A DNA stretch of 64,000 bases from Scedosporium boydii (GCA_002221725.1 NJFT01000065.1:62001-126000), one strand, 5' to 3'. Numbered from the stretch's first letter, positions 43,006 to 55,583 are shown. Numbers and translations: made by a program. The notes: generated by a model not told the origin, from the letters alone.

Positions 43006-46000
43006 TTAAATCATATCGTCACTGATGAAATGAGAACCGCCCGCACACCTATAACCCCTTTCTTGTTTCACCCATGCATACCCAACCGGGCAGAGACCCA
43101 TGACTTTCAATTTCTCTAGCTTCTTCTTCTCCTCGTCGCGGCGTTTTTTCTCCTCAATGAGTTCATCAAGGATCCTTTTCCGGAGCTCCTCGCCGACGTC
43201 GTCGGCTTTCACTTTCTGAACGAGGGCCTGGTAGTGGGCTTCACGACCACGCGCGGCCAGCTTGTCTAACTCGAGCTGCTCCCATATTTCGTTGCTCACG
43301 CCAGCATCGCGGCGACAGCTCGTAAAGTCGTGTGGAGGTAGCGGTTGCTGTTGCTCTTCGCGTGCTACCGGGGGGACCTTCTCCGCTGCCGGAGCTTTGG
43401 GAGTTTTTGGTGCTGTGGCCGTGGAGGACGATGTGGAAATAGCTGGGGGTTGGGGCGCCGCCGAGCGATCGTGGGGCTTCGTTGGGAGATTGAAAGTGCG
43501 ATGGGGAACCTGCCTGGTCTTAGGAACATCGCGGCTGAGGCGCTCAGTATACATTTCGGTAAGTTCGTCGGTGAGCATGCTTTCGGTGACGGTGAGCTGA
43601 TTGGGTTCCGCGAGGACTCTTCGGTATATTTTCTTCCTGAGAGTTTCGATATCCCGCGCGTTGCCCCAGCTCTTGAGGGTTGTTAGGTTCCTTAACGTGC
43701 CAAGAAGGTTAGATCTGAGCTCTGGTGTCATGTTTTCCAATGCCGATAGGTTGACTTTGCAGTCTGGGGAATTCTTCTCAATTTGGGCCTTCATTTGCTG
43801 AAGCCTCTTGGTGAGCAGCGTGAGGCATTCTTCTGCCGTGAGGGAATAGAAAGGAATGACCTCCGGGAAGCGGCTTGAAAGGCCGGGGTTGACAGAGAGG
43901 AGCCTGTTAATATCGTTGTCATAACCTGCGAGGATGATGACCATCTTGCCCATGTACTTGGTCTTCGTAACGCAGTCGACGATTTCATCAATTGCTTCCT
44001 TGGCAAAAGCGCCCTCTGCGAGCCGATACGCCTCATCAATGAACAGGACTCGGCCCAAACCCTTGTCAAGAACGCCCCGAACCTTTGGGCCGGTGTGGCC
44101 AACGTATTCGCCTATGAGTTCAGTTGCCGAGCATTCAACCACCTCGCTCGTCGCGAGGAAGCCCATGTCATAAAATACCTGGCCCATTTTTCGGGCCGTC
44201 GTCGTTTTGCCCGTCCCAGGAGGCCCGCGGAATAAGAAGTTGAATGGTATTGCCTCCTTGGGATCAAGCTTGTGCTTCCTCATCGTTCTGACCTGAGACT
44301 GATACCCCTCCAACAAAGAAATGAGACGATCACATCCAACGGAATCGTTGAAAAGCATACGGATATTCGTCTCACTTCTCTCCGCCCGGTCAAACTTTTC
44401 GTCAAAGTCGATGGCTTCAAGCACATTGTTCTTACCAGCCTTGCTTTTGGAGATTCTTGCTTGTTGGCGCTCCTTGGCCCGGTTGAGAAGGATATCTACT
44501 TCGCCGGCATTGCCAAAATTGGGCCGATTGCGCGCTCTTTCGAGGACCTCGAGGGCAACTTGTTTGCCTTCGGCAGTGACTTCTAAGCCGGTGTCTGACA
44601 GTTTGAGATCAAGGATCTTGGCCAACTCTTCCTTGTCGAAGTCTTCGAACACGAAAGCAGACGCGAGGGGGAATCTTCTGCTGAGGCCAGAGTTGACGTT
44701 TTGGAACATGGCCTCCATTTGATCCTGATACCCGAGAAGCAACACGCAGCGATCTTCGCCCGGGGTGTTTTGTACCTCAGCCACGATGGTATCTACCACT
44801 GCAGTCTTGTACGGGTCAGAGTAGCCTGAACTTCCCTTGCCTGCACCTCCGTATAAACCATATGCCTCGTCTATAACCAGGACCTTCCCCTTGGTAGAGG
44901 CCAGTATTCCCTTGGTCTGTTGTTCCGACTGGCCGAGGTGGGCGCCGACAAAGTCGGAAGGATTCTTGACGATGACTGCCGTGTGCGTAAGCTTGCGAGA
45001 TACTAGTAATAGTTTTTCAATAATAATAATAGGTAACATACCTTCTCCATTTGACAGTAGGCCAAGATCCACCAGAATCGCCCCATACAACTTGGCCACG
45101 GTTGTCTTTCCCGTTCCGGGAGAGCCGAGAAATACCTTGTTCAAAGAGTACTGGATGGGCGGCTCCTCCGCTAACTCCCGTTGATAGTTGGACTGCATTG
45201 TGTCGAGCAGAGCTTTGACGGAATCCTTGACCGACTTCAGCCCGATGAGGCTATTCAGCTTCTTCCAGGCCTTGCAGTTGGCTAGGGCGTTGCTCGGTTC
45301 CGGTCCGATAATGTCCTCCTTGGTGAGGAGAAGATCGTCTGGGACGGTTCCGGAGCGTCTCTGCTTACGCAGGCGTTCTGCCTGCCCGTTGCAGATCCTA
45401 GAAATAACATTCTCCACCTCTCGAGCGTTGCCGAATCCGTCCCGACCACGACCTTGACCGATTCTTCGGGAGACAATGCGGCAATATAGGCCATCCAAGC
45501 CGTCTTCGGCGGACATCCGACCATCGAACTTGTCGTTGATCTTGAGCTTGAGGATTTTTAGGAGTTCCTCGTCAGTATAGTCCTCAAACTTCATTTGGAT
45601 AGGGAAGCGAGAGGGAAGACCGGGATTGTGCGCGAAGAACGTCTCCATCTGCTTTGTGTACCCGGCAAGGACAAAGACGACTTTCCCTCTCAAGTTCTCA
45701 ACCTCAGTAAGTAGGTAATCCACTACTGCCTTCCCGCCGGGGCTGTTCCCAGACGTGAGCTGATATGCCTCGTCGATGAACAAAACACCGCCGCCTTCGT
45801 TTTGAAGGTTGTCGAGAATGGTCTGGCAACCTTGGACACCCATATTGGCGAGCTTGGAGCCAGTTGTCTCTTCAAATTTTGCCCCAGGAATAGCTCCCAC
45901 AGACGTAAGGAACTGGGCGTAGAGCCGGGCAACCGTCGTTTTCCCTGTTCCTGGGTTTCCAAGTAAAGAGCAGCTGTATCTCTCCTTGCCTAGAGAAACT

Positions 46001-49000
46001 TCCTGTCGAATAGAAGTGTCAATGCGACTCTTTGTCTCTAAGAAAGTTTCCTTCACAGACTCGAGCCCAACCATCTTCATTAGAGCATCCATAGAAGTGC
46101 TCGATTGCCCTTCATATTTCTTCATGTATGCCCACTCCTGATTTGCATTGGCTGGCGGGTACGCGATGTCGTCTTCCTCGGCCTGTGCACCATTCTTCTC
46201 TCCCTCACCATTCTTGGCCTCCCGAGAAGCCTTTGCCTTTGCCTTTGCTTCAGCTTCCCTCTGTTTGATACGCTCCGCGTTTTTGTTTGTCCGTCTAGTG
46301 CTCTCTAGGTCGTTCTTGAGTTGCTTGAGTGTTTCCTCGTGACTCTTTTCCTCAGCACGGTGCTTCATGATGCGCTTCTCGTGATCAAGTTCATCTTTCA
46401 AGCGATCATTTTCGCGCTCATAAGCTGCTTGCCTAGCCAGGCGTTCCTCTTCAAGCTTAAAGTCCCGTTCAAGTCGACGCCGAGTATCCTGACGTGTCTT
46501 GGCGCATGCACGGCAGGTATCCTTGCTGCCGCAAGTGACTTTGTACTTGTGGTGTTGATCGCACACTTTATTCACGAGGGCAATGCAAGCAACCTGGGAA
46601 TGATCTTTCAGGACGTGGCACTTGCGATGACATTGATGAACTCCGCACTTTAGCATGGCGCCACTGAAACAACAATTAGAGTTAGCAATTTATCTCTAGG
46701 CGGTTTAATCATGGTAAATAGTGATTGAAAATGAGTTACGCAAGGACGTACCAAGGCTCGGTACAACCACCATCTGGGCATTTCGCATCGAAATCGTCGG
46801 GTGATCGCAGCAGCGAGCGTGTGTCTGGATGATTCTGACATCGGACGGGTACTCCGTCATGAAGCTGTTGGTTCTCCTTCAGCATATCGAAGAATTTGCC
46901 CCAATGCTCTGCTCCCTTCTTGCTATTCAGAAACGTGTCCATATGGCCGATGAGGATGACAACTTCTCGGGCTCGAGTGAGGAGCACATTGAGTCGTTCT
47001 GGGGCGGAGAGAAATCCGATGTCACCCCGAGAGTTGCTCCTTGTGAGTGAAATGATGATAACGTTGGATTCTTCGCCCTGATAGTTGTCTAAAGGAAGGC
47101 ATCTTGTCAGAATAAGTGTTATATTTAGAGGCGATATTGTCATCAGCTCACTCACCAACGGTTGACAGTCGTATTTTCCCTTTTCCGACCTTCGCCGCCG
47201 CTTCAGTAAGCAAACCCGCTCGAAGTAGTTCGGCGGAGTCAGGATCCGCAAGGACAGGATCGTTATCCCGACTTAAGAGGTCGCGAAGTAGCCTCAACTG
47301 GGCGAGGTATGGCGTCAAGACCGTCATCTGGTCCGTTTTGTAAGACTGTTGACTCAAGTACTTAACCAATTTGAGTACCATGGTAGCCTCGAAAGTATTC
47401 TGTCTACTTGTCGACGAGCCCTGATCGCGACGGTCGCCAATCCCTGTGAAGTTTTCTTCGGGGTGTTCGTGATTGACGAAAATTACGCGGCCCTGAAGTC
47501 CGCGCGGGGCTTGGCGTTGGCTTGTCTTGGGTCCGTCCTCGAGATCAGGGTACGTTAGCATCCGCGGGAAAGCCGAGATCTCGGGATGCATTCGATGTTG
47601 CTTTTTGAGCACGCTATAGACAAAGCCGGCAAGTATGAGCCGCTCAAATACAGACATGTTGAGGTTATATCCCCCACCTTTCTCGACGGTGAGTTCGTAC
47701 TTGTTGATCTTGGGCCGCAGCTGCTTGTGATCCCCGATCAAGACGAGTTGCTCGACACTGGGCGCAAGTGCCGTCAGAATGTGGGCTTCAAGAATTTCGC
47801 CTGCTTCCTCAACCACTACGATATCCGGCCTCGAAGCTTCAATCAACTCGTGATACTTGGCAGCTGCCGTCGTGGTGCAACCTATTAGCTTCTTCCCGCG
47901 AAGGACTTCCACCTTTCCTTGGTTATAGATGTTCTCAAGGGAAGCCCGCGCCATAGAAAATTTCTCGCACAGAGAGACAATATTGCCAATTTTTTCATCG
48001 CGGATGGCTGTAAGCCATGTTGAATGAAGCCTCAGGCGCTGGTCTCGAGGCATCTGCCAATACCTTCTCGACGTTCCTTTCATGCGGTCCCAGAATGGCG
48101 CTGGACTTTGGCCTTTGAGCCATTTCATTACCAAGTGGCTGGGGTCAGACCGGTGACCTTTACCTTTGCCGGTAACGACGGAAAATCCACCACTGGTCTT
48201 AACATCGAACACGAGGGCTTTGTGTGCGTCAGGCTCCATGTCTCGTAGGTATTCGAGAAGGTTTTCGATGGACGCATCTCCTGCTTTCAAAGTGGCATTC
48301 AGCTCTTCCATCAGCTCGTGAATTTCGGAATCGAGTTCCTCCATGACAGCACGCTGCGCGTAGGACCTTCTGCCGAACTGTTGCTTATCCAGAGACATGG
48401 CTGCTGTTGCTTCAGTGGACTTTGACCCGAGTCGGACCATGTCCGTTGATGCAATGCGCAGCTTGACAAGGTCTTCCAGAAATTGATCGAGAGCGTGATT
48501 TGTATATGCCAACACTAGCACTCTCTTTCCGCATAAGAGGGCCAATTTAACGAAGAGGGCGCCCACGTATGACTTTCCCGTGCCCGGAGGGCCTTGAATC
48601 ACGCACAAGGGGTGTTTCAGAGCCGCGATCAGTGCGTGTACCTGCGCCCTGTCGATAGGATGGCCCATGAGAGTGATGCCCGGAGCATCGTCGTATTTCT
48701 CAAATAGACTAATCGCCTTTTCCATGCCCCTGTTTGGTTTAGGCGACAGAAAATGGGCCGAGGACGGATCCAGAAGATACTCTTCCAGTGGCAACTCTTT
48801 GATGCCCTTGAGCTGTTCGAGAACCGGCTCATATGCAAATATCGGGGTGTCGACAGAGATGAAGCTGATAGCATCCTGGGAATAAAATGCCTCTAGGACC
48901 CTTTGGAATCCGTTGATATGCGACATTTGAATCTCGATTATCGGTTTAGCCTCAGCAAGCCGGTCCTCGTCCCTCCAGACGAAACCAAAGGCAAACGGCT

Positions 49001-50066
49001 CCTGCCCCTTGCAGAAGACACCAAACGACTGATGCTTGAGTAATCGAGGCTGATTCTGAAGAAATTTCTTCCTTTGTTTCACCGGTAACTTGGTCAAACC
49101 CTCGAGTCCTGTCTTGCATGATACGAGGAAAGACACACGCGCGTTAGGATTAAATTTTGTACGCAAGAGGATGTCCTCCAGCCGCAGTTCTCCGAGGACA
49201 ACTGGCGTTTTTCGTCCCCGCTTCTTCACTCCAGTCGCGACCTGGATGTCGTGTCTCAGCTCGTCAAGCATGTCCTCGCGCAGGAGCCGGAATTGGTTGT
49301 CAAGATGGGCTCTGGCCCTGTCTTCCATCGGAACCTGGGTAATGTCCGCAGCCAGCCGATAATACGGCATGGCAGTGTACAAGAGTTCATCCCTAGTGGG
49401 ATATACTGCAACCTTTCGAAAGTCCTCGAAGTCATTGTCGTGTCGGCCGCCTGGACCACCGGGAACGTTGGGAGACCCGGTGGTGGCGAGCAGGCGGGCG
49501 AGCTTTTCGAGGCGATATCCGTAACCCCGCGTTTTTTGATTTTGAGATTTCATCAGTGATCCATTATTGACTGTTTCTAGTAGCTCCTGCTTGATGTCTT
49601 CCACCGGAAGAGCGGTGGAAGACATGAGCTCAAGACTTAGCCATGCCAGTGCTTCGATCGACTCGTCATTCAACTTTCCAGTTTTATAAAAATCAAGAAA
49701 TTGGATCACGAAGGTGGGAGGATCCACAATCCTCTCCAAGATCTTGTCGAGAAAGGCGCCCGAGTTGAGACTTTTGACTTCCTGCACCGATATGTGCATG
49801 ATAAACTTGGCGACATAGGACTGAACGTAATCAAGTCCCAGGTCGCATCGAACAGCTTGTGCAACGGCCTCTAGCCCAAAGGGGCGTACCATGAGGCGCT
49901 CGACAGCTTCTTGGGCCGACTCCTGAGCGCAGACGGATAGAAGAAATTGCTGACCGTCGCTTGGTGACGTGATCTTTCGTTCGCCTCTGATGAAGGCTTG
50001 GAACTGGGCATTTAGGCGGTTGTTCCTCTGTATTCTGGGGCCTGTTGGTGTAACCTGGGTAGACAT
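43006..50066 (-). CDS. ZNFX1/HRR1-like SF1 helicase fused to NFX1 zinc finger and three CbxX-type AAA domains
   Basis: Four exons on -: 50066-47156, 47088-46752, 46663-45042, 44975-43006 (2279 aa). Domains: a helical N-terminal region; an SF1 helicase with Walker A GPPGTGKS (about 492), motif II VEEAGE (about 755), GDHKQLRP, QHRMHPE and the LLTRAR motif; an NFX1-type Cys/His cluster across the exon 2/3 join (CTEPCGAMLKCGVHQC, about 1079-1094); a charged coiled coil (about 1140-1245); then three CbxX/CfqX-type AAA modules with Walker A near 1322, 1601 and 1878, each with an IDEAY Walker B; and a Lys/Glu-rich tail. Relatives of the helicase part act in RNA silencing and antiviral or heterochromatin pathways (ZNFX1, Hrr1, SAD-3). 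The job of the AAA tandem is unknown. The ATG at 50066 was chosen because the longer frame before it has no ATG. Confidence 0.9.
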
Positions 50067-51527
50067 ATTGGCGATGGCTCTTTGCGTAATAATCGGATAG
50101 TTGAAGAGAGTGAAGAAAAAGGCAAAGACCACACCGGGGAGGAAGGTGGAGAAAAGCGGACAGGAGAGGTCCAACACATCATTAGATACGAGCTCCTCAT
50201 CTTAAGCAATCCGACAAACAAAAAAGTAACGAGTGTTCGCTCACAGCTCTGGTTGGCACCAGGTCAGAAAGTGGTTGGCCTCCCGCATGAGCTACGTCCA
50301 ATGATAAAGTCATAAAGAGGAGGCATCTCAGCCCACCCCCAATAAGATCTAAGGAACACATCTCACCCCGCTCGAAGACCAGGCTTGATAGAATAATTCG
50401 ACCTAATGGCTGCCCAGGAGGTCCAGTAGCATTTACATGTCAAATTGGTGAGGGAAAATTGGCCGTTATTCTCCAAGGTGACTGGTAGCTGTGGGATTGT
50501 GGGACTTTTGGGCTTGTGAATCTCGGTGTAGGCTTCGACGGCATAGGTAAGACTCAGACACGAGGGGCTTGCACTATGCAATTTGGCATCTAGCCTGATA
50601 CCTATACGTGAAGACGCATCACGCAACAGCACAGAGTGAGCATCTAGAGCAGTCCGATGCCACCCCGCTATCTAGCACCAGGAGTCAACCCCTCAGGCCG
50701 TCACTGCCAGGGACTAAAGGCAAATCGACTTTTTAGAGGGTCGGCCATTAAGTGATGAATGGATCGTCCCTTCTAAGCCAGCAGATTGCCCTTCTCGCGG
50801 GACAATTGAGTATGTCGCAATCCAGATTCCAGAGTATCCTACGTGTCATACTGCTGGGAGAGTTGACCCGAGACATGTCGAAGCGCCATAGCCTAGAACA
50901 TACTCCCAAATAAATATCGAATTGCCTAGAGGATTCCCAAGGCATTCCTCAGAAAGTTATGTGATATTTTGTCGAAAAGTTGCTCACTTGAGCAAACGAC
51001 ACCTTGCAAAACACAGAGTTCCTCATCTTTGGGGCTAACATCGATCAGTTGGATTCCTTAGCAAGCGGATATTTTCAAAGCAAGAGCAAAACTTCCATTT
51101 GAGAAATGGGGTAACTTCTTCCCGGTAAGCTTCAGACGGTTTCTCTATTGTGTGTTGCGAGAGAAGCGGACGAAGAAGAGGAAATTGAGACGACGGACGA
51201 AAAACGAGCAAGCCCGCTGAAGGCAGCACTCCTCAGCCACTCTTGCGTGTCCTGAGCTTCCGCCGTGGCTTGACTTGATTCTCAGCCACTCGGGGCAATT
51301 TGACCCGACTTCTGGTCTTGGCCAGAAATGTTACTGCATTGGGACAATCTGGAGGTCGATCATGACGCGCAATATGGGCGGGCGAAGCAGCTGTGCTCCA
51401 CATGGAGAACCCGACTGCGCCTTGGTGAGATATGGGCTAGTGTTGGGTCCTGGGGTAAATGGCACGAGAGACAACAGAGAAGCACCGGTGATATCTACCC
51501 TTTGCTTCCTCAATCTTCTCTCGGGGA
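50067..51527. other. divergent intergenic region
   Basis: 1.46 kb between the helicase-AAA gene (-) and the Zn2Cys6 gene (+). No supported gene; presumably holds both promoters. Confidence 0.6.
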
Positions 51528-53345
51528 ATGGACCGTCAGCGCAAAAAAACAACGAGACGAAACAGCCTAGATTACAACACGGAACGGACCGGAATGGAAG
51601 GTCCCAAGCAGTGCTGGGAATGCCGCAAAAGACGGTTGGTGTGTGACTCGACGAAACCGACATGCAAGAAGTGCCGTGTTCGGCGAATTGAATGCCCAGG
51701 ATACACATCCAAGCCGCTAAAATGGACTCAACCTTGCACGGATAAACCGAGACGCCGACGAGACCGAATCGCTAACCGAGATGCGACACCCACTGCCAGC
51801 TCCAGCGTAGTGGTCTCCCAGAGTCAAGGCCGCAATGCTGCTGCCACCCTGTTCCCGCACTTGACGCACGCAGACCCGGCTCGCATCTTGCATGAAGCGA
51901 CAACGTACTGTGCGTGTCATGTTTCACAGTCCCTGTGAAGAACGCTTCTAACTGTCTGCATTAGACAACGAAAAGATATGTCGGGACCTTTCCGCAACGG
52001 GGGAGGGTGGGCCGAGTTCTCCATATTTCATCCCTGCGTCCGCGCTCCCACACTTTGGACACGCTATTGCTGAAGCTATAATATGCTCTGCACTGGGACA
52101 CAGAGTCCTCCGTCTCCAACAACCTTCGATAGAGCACCGCGCTGCCCTGGTGGGTCGATTACAGGATCATCGTGGATCGGCAATTCGAACCATCACTCAA
52201 GCGCTGAGCCAAGAAGATGAAGCAAAGAGCGATATGACGCTCGCGTCCATCCTTATCTTTCAGTTAATCGAGGTTCGTTCAGTCCACAACTCGTATTATC
52301 AGATCCCCGCCACCACTGGCTAATGCAAACTTCCCTGGCCGGTTACATAGATCCAGCATATGATCTCTCCTCATTGGAGATCTCATAGCGACGGAGCAGC
52401 CTCCATAATAGAAATGAAAGGTGGCATTTCGACGCTCATCTCGTCACCGGCTTTGGTACATCTGCTAAGATATTCTGTCCTGTACGAGCAGTCGTATCAT
52501 GACCCGAGAGTTCAACAACTCATATCTAACTACTGTGTCGCAGAGTCGACGTCTTCGGAACCACCACCGCCCCCTACGTCGAACCAACAAGGGCACAGAG
52601 GCAGCTCGATCTCATTCCTTTGCTCCCCAACCTTCTCCCCCACGGCCTAGCTACTTGCATTCCATGCCCCGTAGATCTCTTGGCCGACATTATTCGCATT
52701 AATTGGACACGGTCCCAACGCGCAGGGTCTCAGCCTGACGAACAGAGTCTGGCCGACCTTAGACACATTCTGAATCATGCTGTGGCGTTCTCACCAGACA
52801 AGTGGGCGGTAGAGGTTGCATCCCAGCGCCTCGACGGTCGCATAGATACCAAAAACAGAGCTTCAGTGGGTGCAAGCGAGCCTTCCGACTGGACGATCAT
52901 GGCCCGGATTTACCAATCTGCAGTGGTTCTCTACTGTATCGCTTCACTCGACCCCGGGCGCAACATAGCGAGAACGGCAGCCAACCTACTATCTTATCCT
53001 AGTGTCCTTTCCAACCTAGCAGGTCAAAGAGCCGCCTCCTTCCAGAGTCTAGTGGCCGACCTCAGGACGATATCATCTGACTCCTCCCTCCTTGGGTCTC
53101 GTCAGCGAAAATTAGTTTTATGGCCATTGGCCATTGCAGGAATAGAGCTAGACCCTATGGACCTATCGCTACGTAATTTCGTGGTGTCGGAGCTGAGATG
53201 GATTAGTCGGGCTTTGGGTATTTGTTCGCCGTTAGTAGCGAGAGAATTCCTCGAGGGCGTGTGGAGAGGACAGCGGCAATGTACCGGTGGATCTAGGCAC
53301 GGATGGGATGAGCTATTCGATCAGCCTTACATTTTTGCTATGTAG
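51528..53345 (+). CDS. Zn2Cys6 transcription factor with fungal-specific TF domain
   Basis: Four exons: 51528-51909, 51965-52272, 52351-52481, 52544-53345 (540 aa). The Zn2Cys6 cluster begins at residue about 28 (CWECRKRRLVC...CKKC...C) with normal spacing, followed by an Arg-rich stretch (about 72-85). The second and later exons give the helical regulatory domain of the Fungal_trans_2 (DUF3468) kind: YYNEKICRDLS, then SSPYFIPASAL. Introns are 55, 78 and 62 bases; introns 1 and 3 have CTAAC 12-16 bases before the acceptor. Every join keeps frame. Read without splicing the gene looks broken into several pieces; spliced it is intact. It lies directly upstream of, and on the same strand as, the peptidylarginine deiminase gene, so control of that gene or its small neighbour is an attractive guess. 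Confidence 0.87.
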
Positions 53346-53735
53346 AGTGCTAGTTAATCAATAAATTCACTTGGAGGCCAGGTATATCTGGGAGCATCAT
53401 CAAGAGCCTATGATCTCGAGAATCGCCTGCCATGAGTGGCTCCTGTGCCACTATCGACGCGTATTAATAAATATCAATGGGAGATTCTTGGCCTGGAAAT
53501 TTGCCGTTTCCGGACATTATATCAAGGCACGGGCTTACTGTCAAGCGAAAGAGCCGCTGGATGCACAGAAATTTCCCGTTTAGGGATAGGCCCTCAGTGC
53601 ATACAGTCGGTAGGAATATAAAAGTGGTTTCACATCCTTCGATCTCTCCAATCGTCCATGGAAGCACATTCCCTGAGCACCAACGGCCCTCTTTCTTTCC
53701 TCCAACCACAACTTCCTTGTCCGGTCATCTTCATA
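53346..53735. other. short spacer with promoter of the deiminase gene
   Basis: No separate gene. Contains the TATA candidate and a possible upstream in-frame ATG at 53658. Confidence 0.5.
53617..53623 (+). promoter_or_regulatory. TATA box candidate before the deiminase gene
   Basis: TATAAAA lies 41 bases before the ATG at 53658 and 119 before the ATG at 53736. A start of transcription 30-100 bases downstream favours the second ATG. Confidence 0.5.
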
Positions 53736-55583
53736 ATGATTCCACTTCGTCTCCCCCTCCTTGCCATCCTTTTCTTCTTTTCATCCAAGACCGTCTCAGC
53801 GTCTCCCTGCGACCATGGCTTTACAAAACCCTGCATTCTTGCAGACACCAATCGGGACGGCATAATCGATGAGTCTGATCTTATTGACAAAGAGAGATGG
53901 ACATCACAGCATGGTGCTATATTCCTACCAAATATTGGGGATACACTCCATCGATGCTCCTCAATGGACCTCGTTGGAAACGAGCTCAGCAACGAAGAAT
54001 TGGCTGCGTGTCACGATGCCTCGGGCGACATACTCATCGCACCCGATCTCGCAGCACCGCTTCAAACTCTCCCGCTCAATGACCTCTCTGACGATGCCTC
54101 CGGACGAATATACATCCAGTCAGCTGTATCTCGTGATCGTGTCCGAATTTTCTGGAGTCAAGATATTGACCCGAACCTGGAAGAGTGGCTGCTTGTAGAC
54201 CACCAGACGTCGTTCAACAAGACACAACTCGGTAAAGGGATCAATCTAAAGCTCGATGGCCGGGGACTAGTCACAAACGCTTCATCGTGGGACGGATCAG
54301 TCATTGTTCGCCTCGAAGTTAAGGATCGGAACAAAACGCATGTTGACTCCGTCGCACTAAAGCAAGCACCAGTACTTGTTCACCATCATCTACAACAACC
54401 CAGCGTAGTTCTAACTACATCCGGAGACAAAACATTGTCTCGATGGCAGCCTCGCTTTGTGCAAGCGATCCAGGAAGGAATTGCCGACACGACATCCGAT
54501 GTTCCTGTTGTTATCATAAACGATACCGGCGATATTTGGACACAAGACTTCTTCGAGCCGGCCTATGCAAGTATGCCCGGGCCTAACGGCACAATCTCGG
54601 TCCGGATCCTCCTGCGCTCGGCACAGTCAACCCGCACTTCAGGGCGACAAGTCTTCCAACAGCTCCGGGGTCCTAGAGTTGGTGCATTTCAGCCTGGACC
54701 TGGTTCCGGGTTCGGGTGGGAAGAAATCAACTCCGGTGGCAACATCGAGACTATACCGCCGTACACATCCCGGTCGGGAGTCCAATATCCCGTCGGACGC
54801 GTGATTATGGGAAAGCACTTTGACCTATACCCAGCAAAGTCAATGGTCACCTTCCTCGATAGTCAAGGATTGCAGAAGCCGCTATTTCTGGAGGCTGGCT
54901 GGCTCTCTATCGGACATGTGGATGAAATGGTTCAATTCCTTCCGTTTGAAAATGAACTAGGATTTACGATTGCCGTGGCAGATACGAAATCAGCTCTTGA
55001 CCTACTACGAAAGGCCGTAACAGATGGCAACGGTGGATCAACCCTAATAACATACGACGGCGACTCAGCCCCGGATTACGAAACCTTCTTCTTGGACGCG
55101 ACACTTTTCAACACAACAATTTCCGACTTACTCGGGCAAGAAGAGCTCCTAGAAGTCAATTCTTACGCCCAGAAACACCTCGATAAGAACCTCGAACTTC
55201 TCCTAGAGGAGATACCTCTCCGTCATAGCGATATCCTCCGTATCCCGACTCTTTTCAAGGACGCAACATATCCGTGGCCGGCGCCTCCTGATGGCTCTCC
55301 CCGGCGTCTCAATCTAGCGCCCAGTGGAGAGAGGCAGTTAAAGTCGCTCTTCCCGCAGACTATCAATGGGTTGGTTCTCGGTTCCACCTACCTCGCTCCA
55401 AAGCCCTGGGGCCCGATTGTGAATGGACACGATACCTTCGAAGAAGCCGCGAAGGAAATTTACGGAAGGGCCAATATGGCTGTGAGATTCATCGACGACT
55501 TCATGTCGCACCATGTGAGGGGAGGGGAAGTTCATTGTGGCACCAATACACTTCGGAACACTGATGTGTCATGGTGGGAGTGA
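53736..55583 (+). CDS. secreted peptidylarginine deiminase (PAD) family enzyme
   Basis: Single exon, 615 aa from ATG 53736. That start puts a clean signal peptide at residues 1-21; an in-frame ATG at 53658 would add 26 residues and bury it. An EF-hand/dockerin-like calcium loop (DTNRDGIIDESD, about 37-48) follows. The C-terminal half matches the PAD catalytic domain: an Asp in TQDFFEP (about 270), His394 and Asp396 in GHVDEM, and the nucleophile Cys601 in VHCGTN, near the very end as in animal PADs. The enzyme should turn protein arginine into citrulline in a calcium-dependent way, here outside the cell. Fungal PAD-family proteins are reported, but their biology is poorly known. The agmatine-deiminase superfamily shares the fold, but the two-part layout and length favour PAD. 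Confidence 0.88.
   Translation: MIPLRLPLLAILFFFSSKTVSASPCDHGFTKPCILADTNRDGIIDESDLIDKERWTSQHGAIFLPNIGDTLHRCSSMDLVGNELSNEELAACHDASGDILIAPDLAAPLQTLPLNDLSDDASGRIYIQSAVSRDRVRIFWSQDIDPNLEEWLLVDHQTSFNKTQLGKGINLKLDGRGLVTNASSWDGSVIVRLEVKDRNKTHVDSVALKQAPVLVHHHLQQPSVVLTTSGDKTLSRWQPRFVQAIQEGIADTTSDVPVVIINDTGDIWTQDFFEPAYASMPGPNGTISVRILLRSAQSTRTSGRQVFQQLRGPRVGAFQPGPGSGFGWEEINSGGNIETIPPYTSRSGVQYPVGRVIMGKHFDLYPAKSMVTFLDSQGLQKPLFLEAGWLSIGHVDEMVQFLPFENELGFTIAVADTKSALDLLRKAVTDGNGGSTLITYDGDSAPDYETFFLDATLFNTTISDLLGQEELLEVNSYAQKHLDKNLELLLEEIPLRHSDILRIPTLFKDATYPWPAPPDGSPRRLNLAPSGERQLKSLFPQTINGLVLGSTYLAPKPWGPIVNGHDTFEEAAKEIYGRANMAVRFIDDFMSHHVRGGEVHCGTNTLRNTDVSWWE

Noticed and set aside
51940..52650. Zn2Cys6 gene as a pseudogene broken by stops and frame changes
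   Set aside because: Three standard introns (55, 78, 62 bases), with CTAAC branch sites in the first and third, remove every stop and restore one 540-residue protein.
53658..53735. Earlier in-frame ATG for the deiminase
   Set aside because: It adds 26 residues in front of an otherwise clean signal peptide and lies only 41 bases after the TATA box; kept as an alternative, not as the call.
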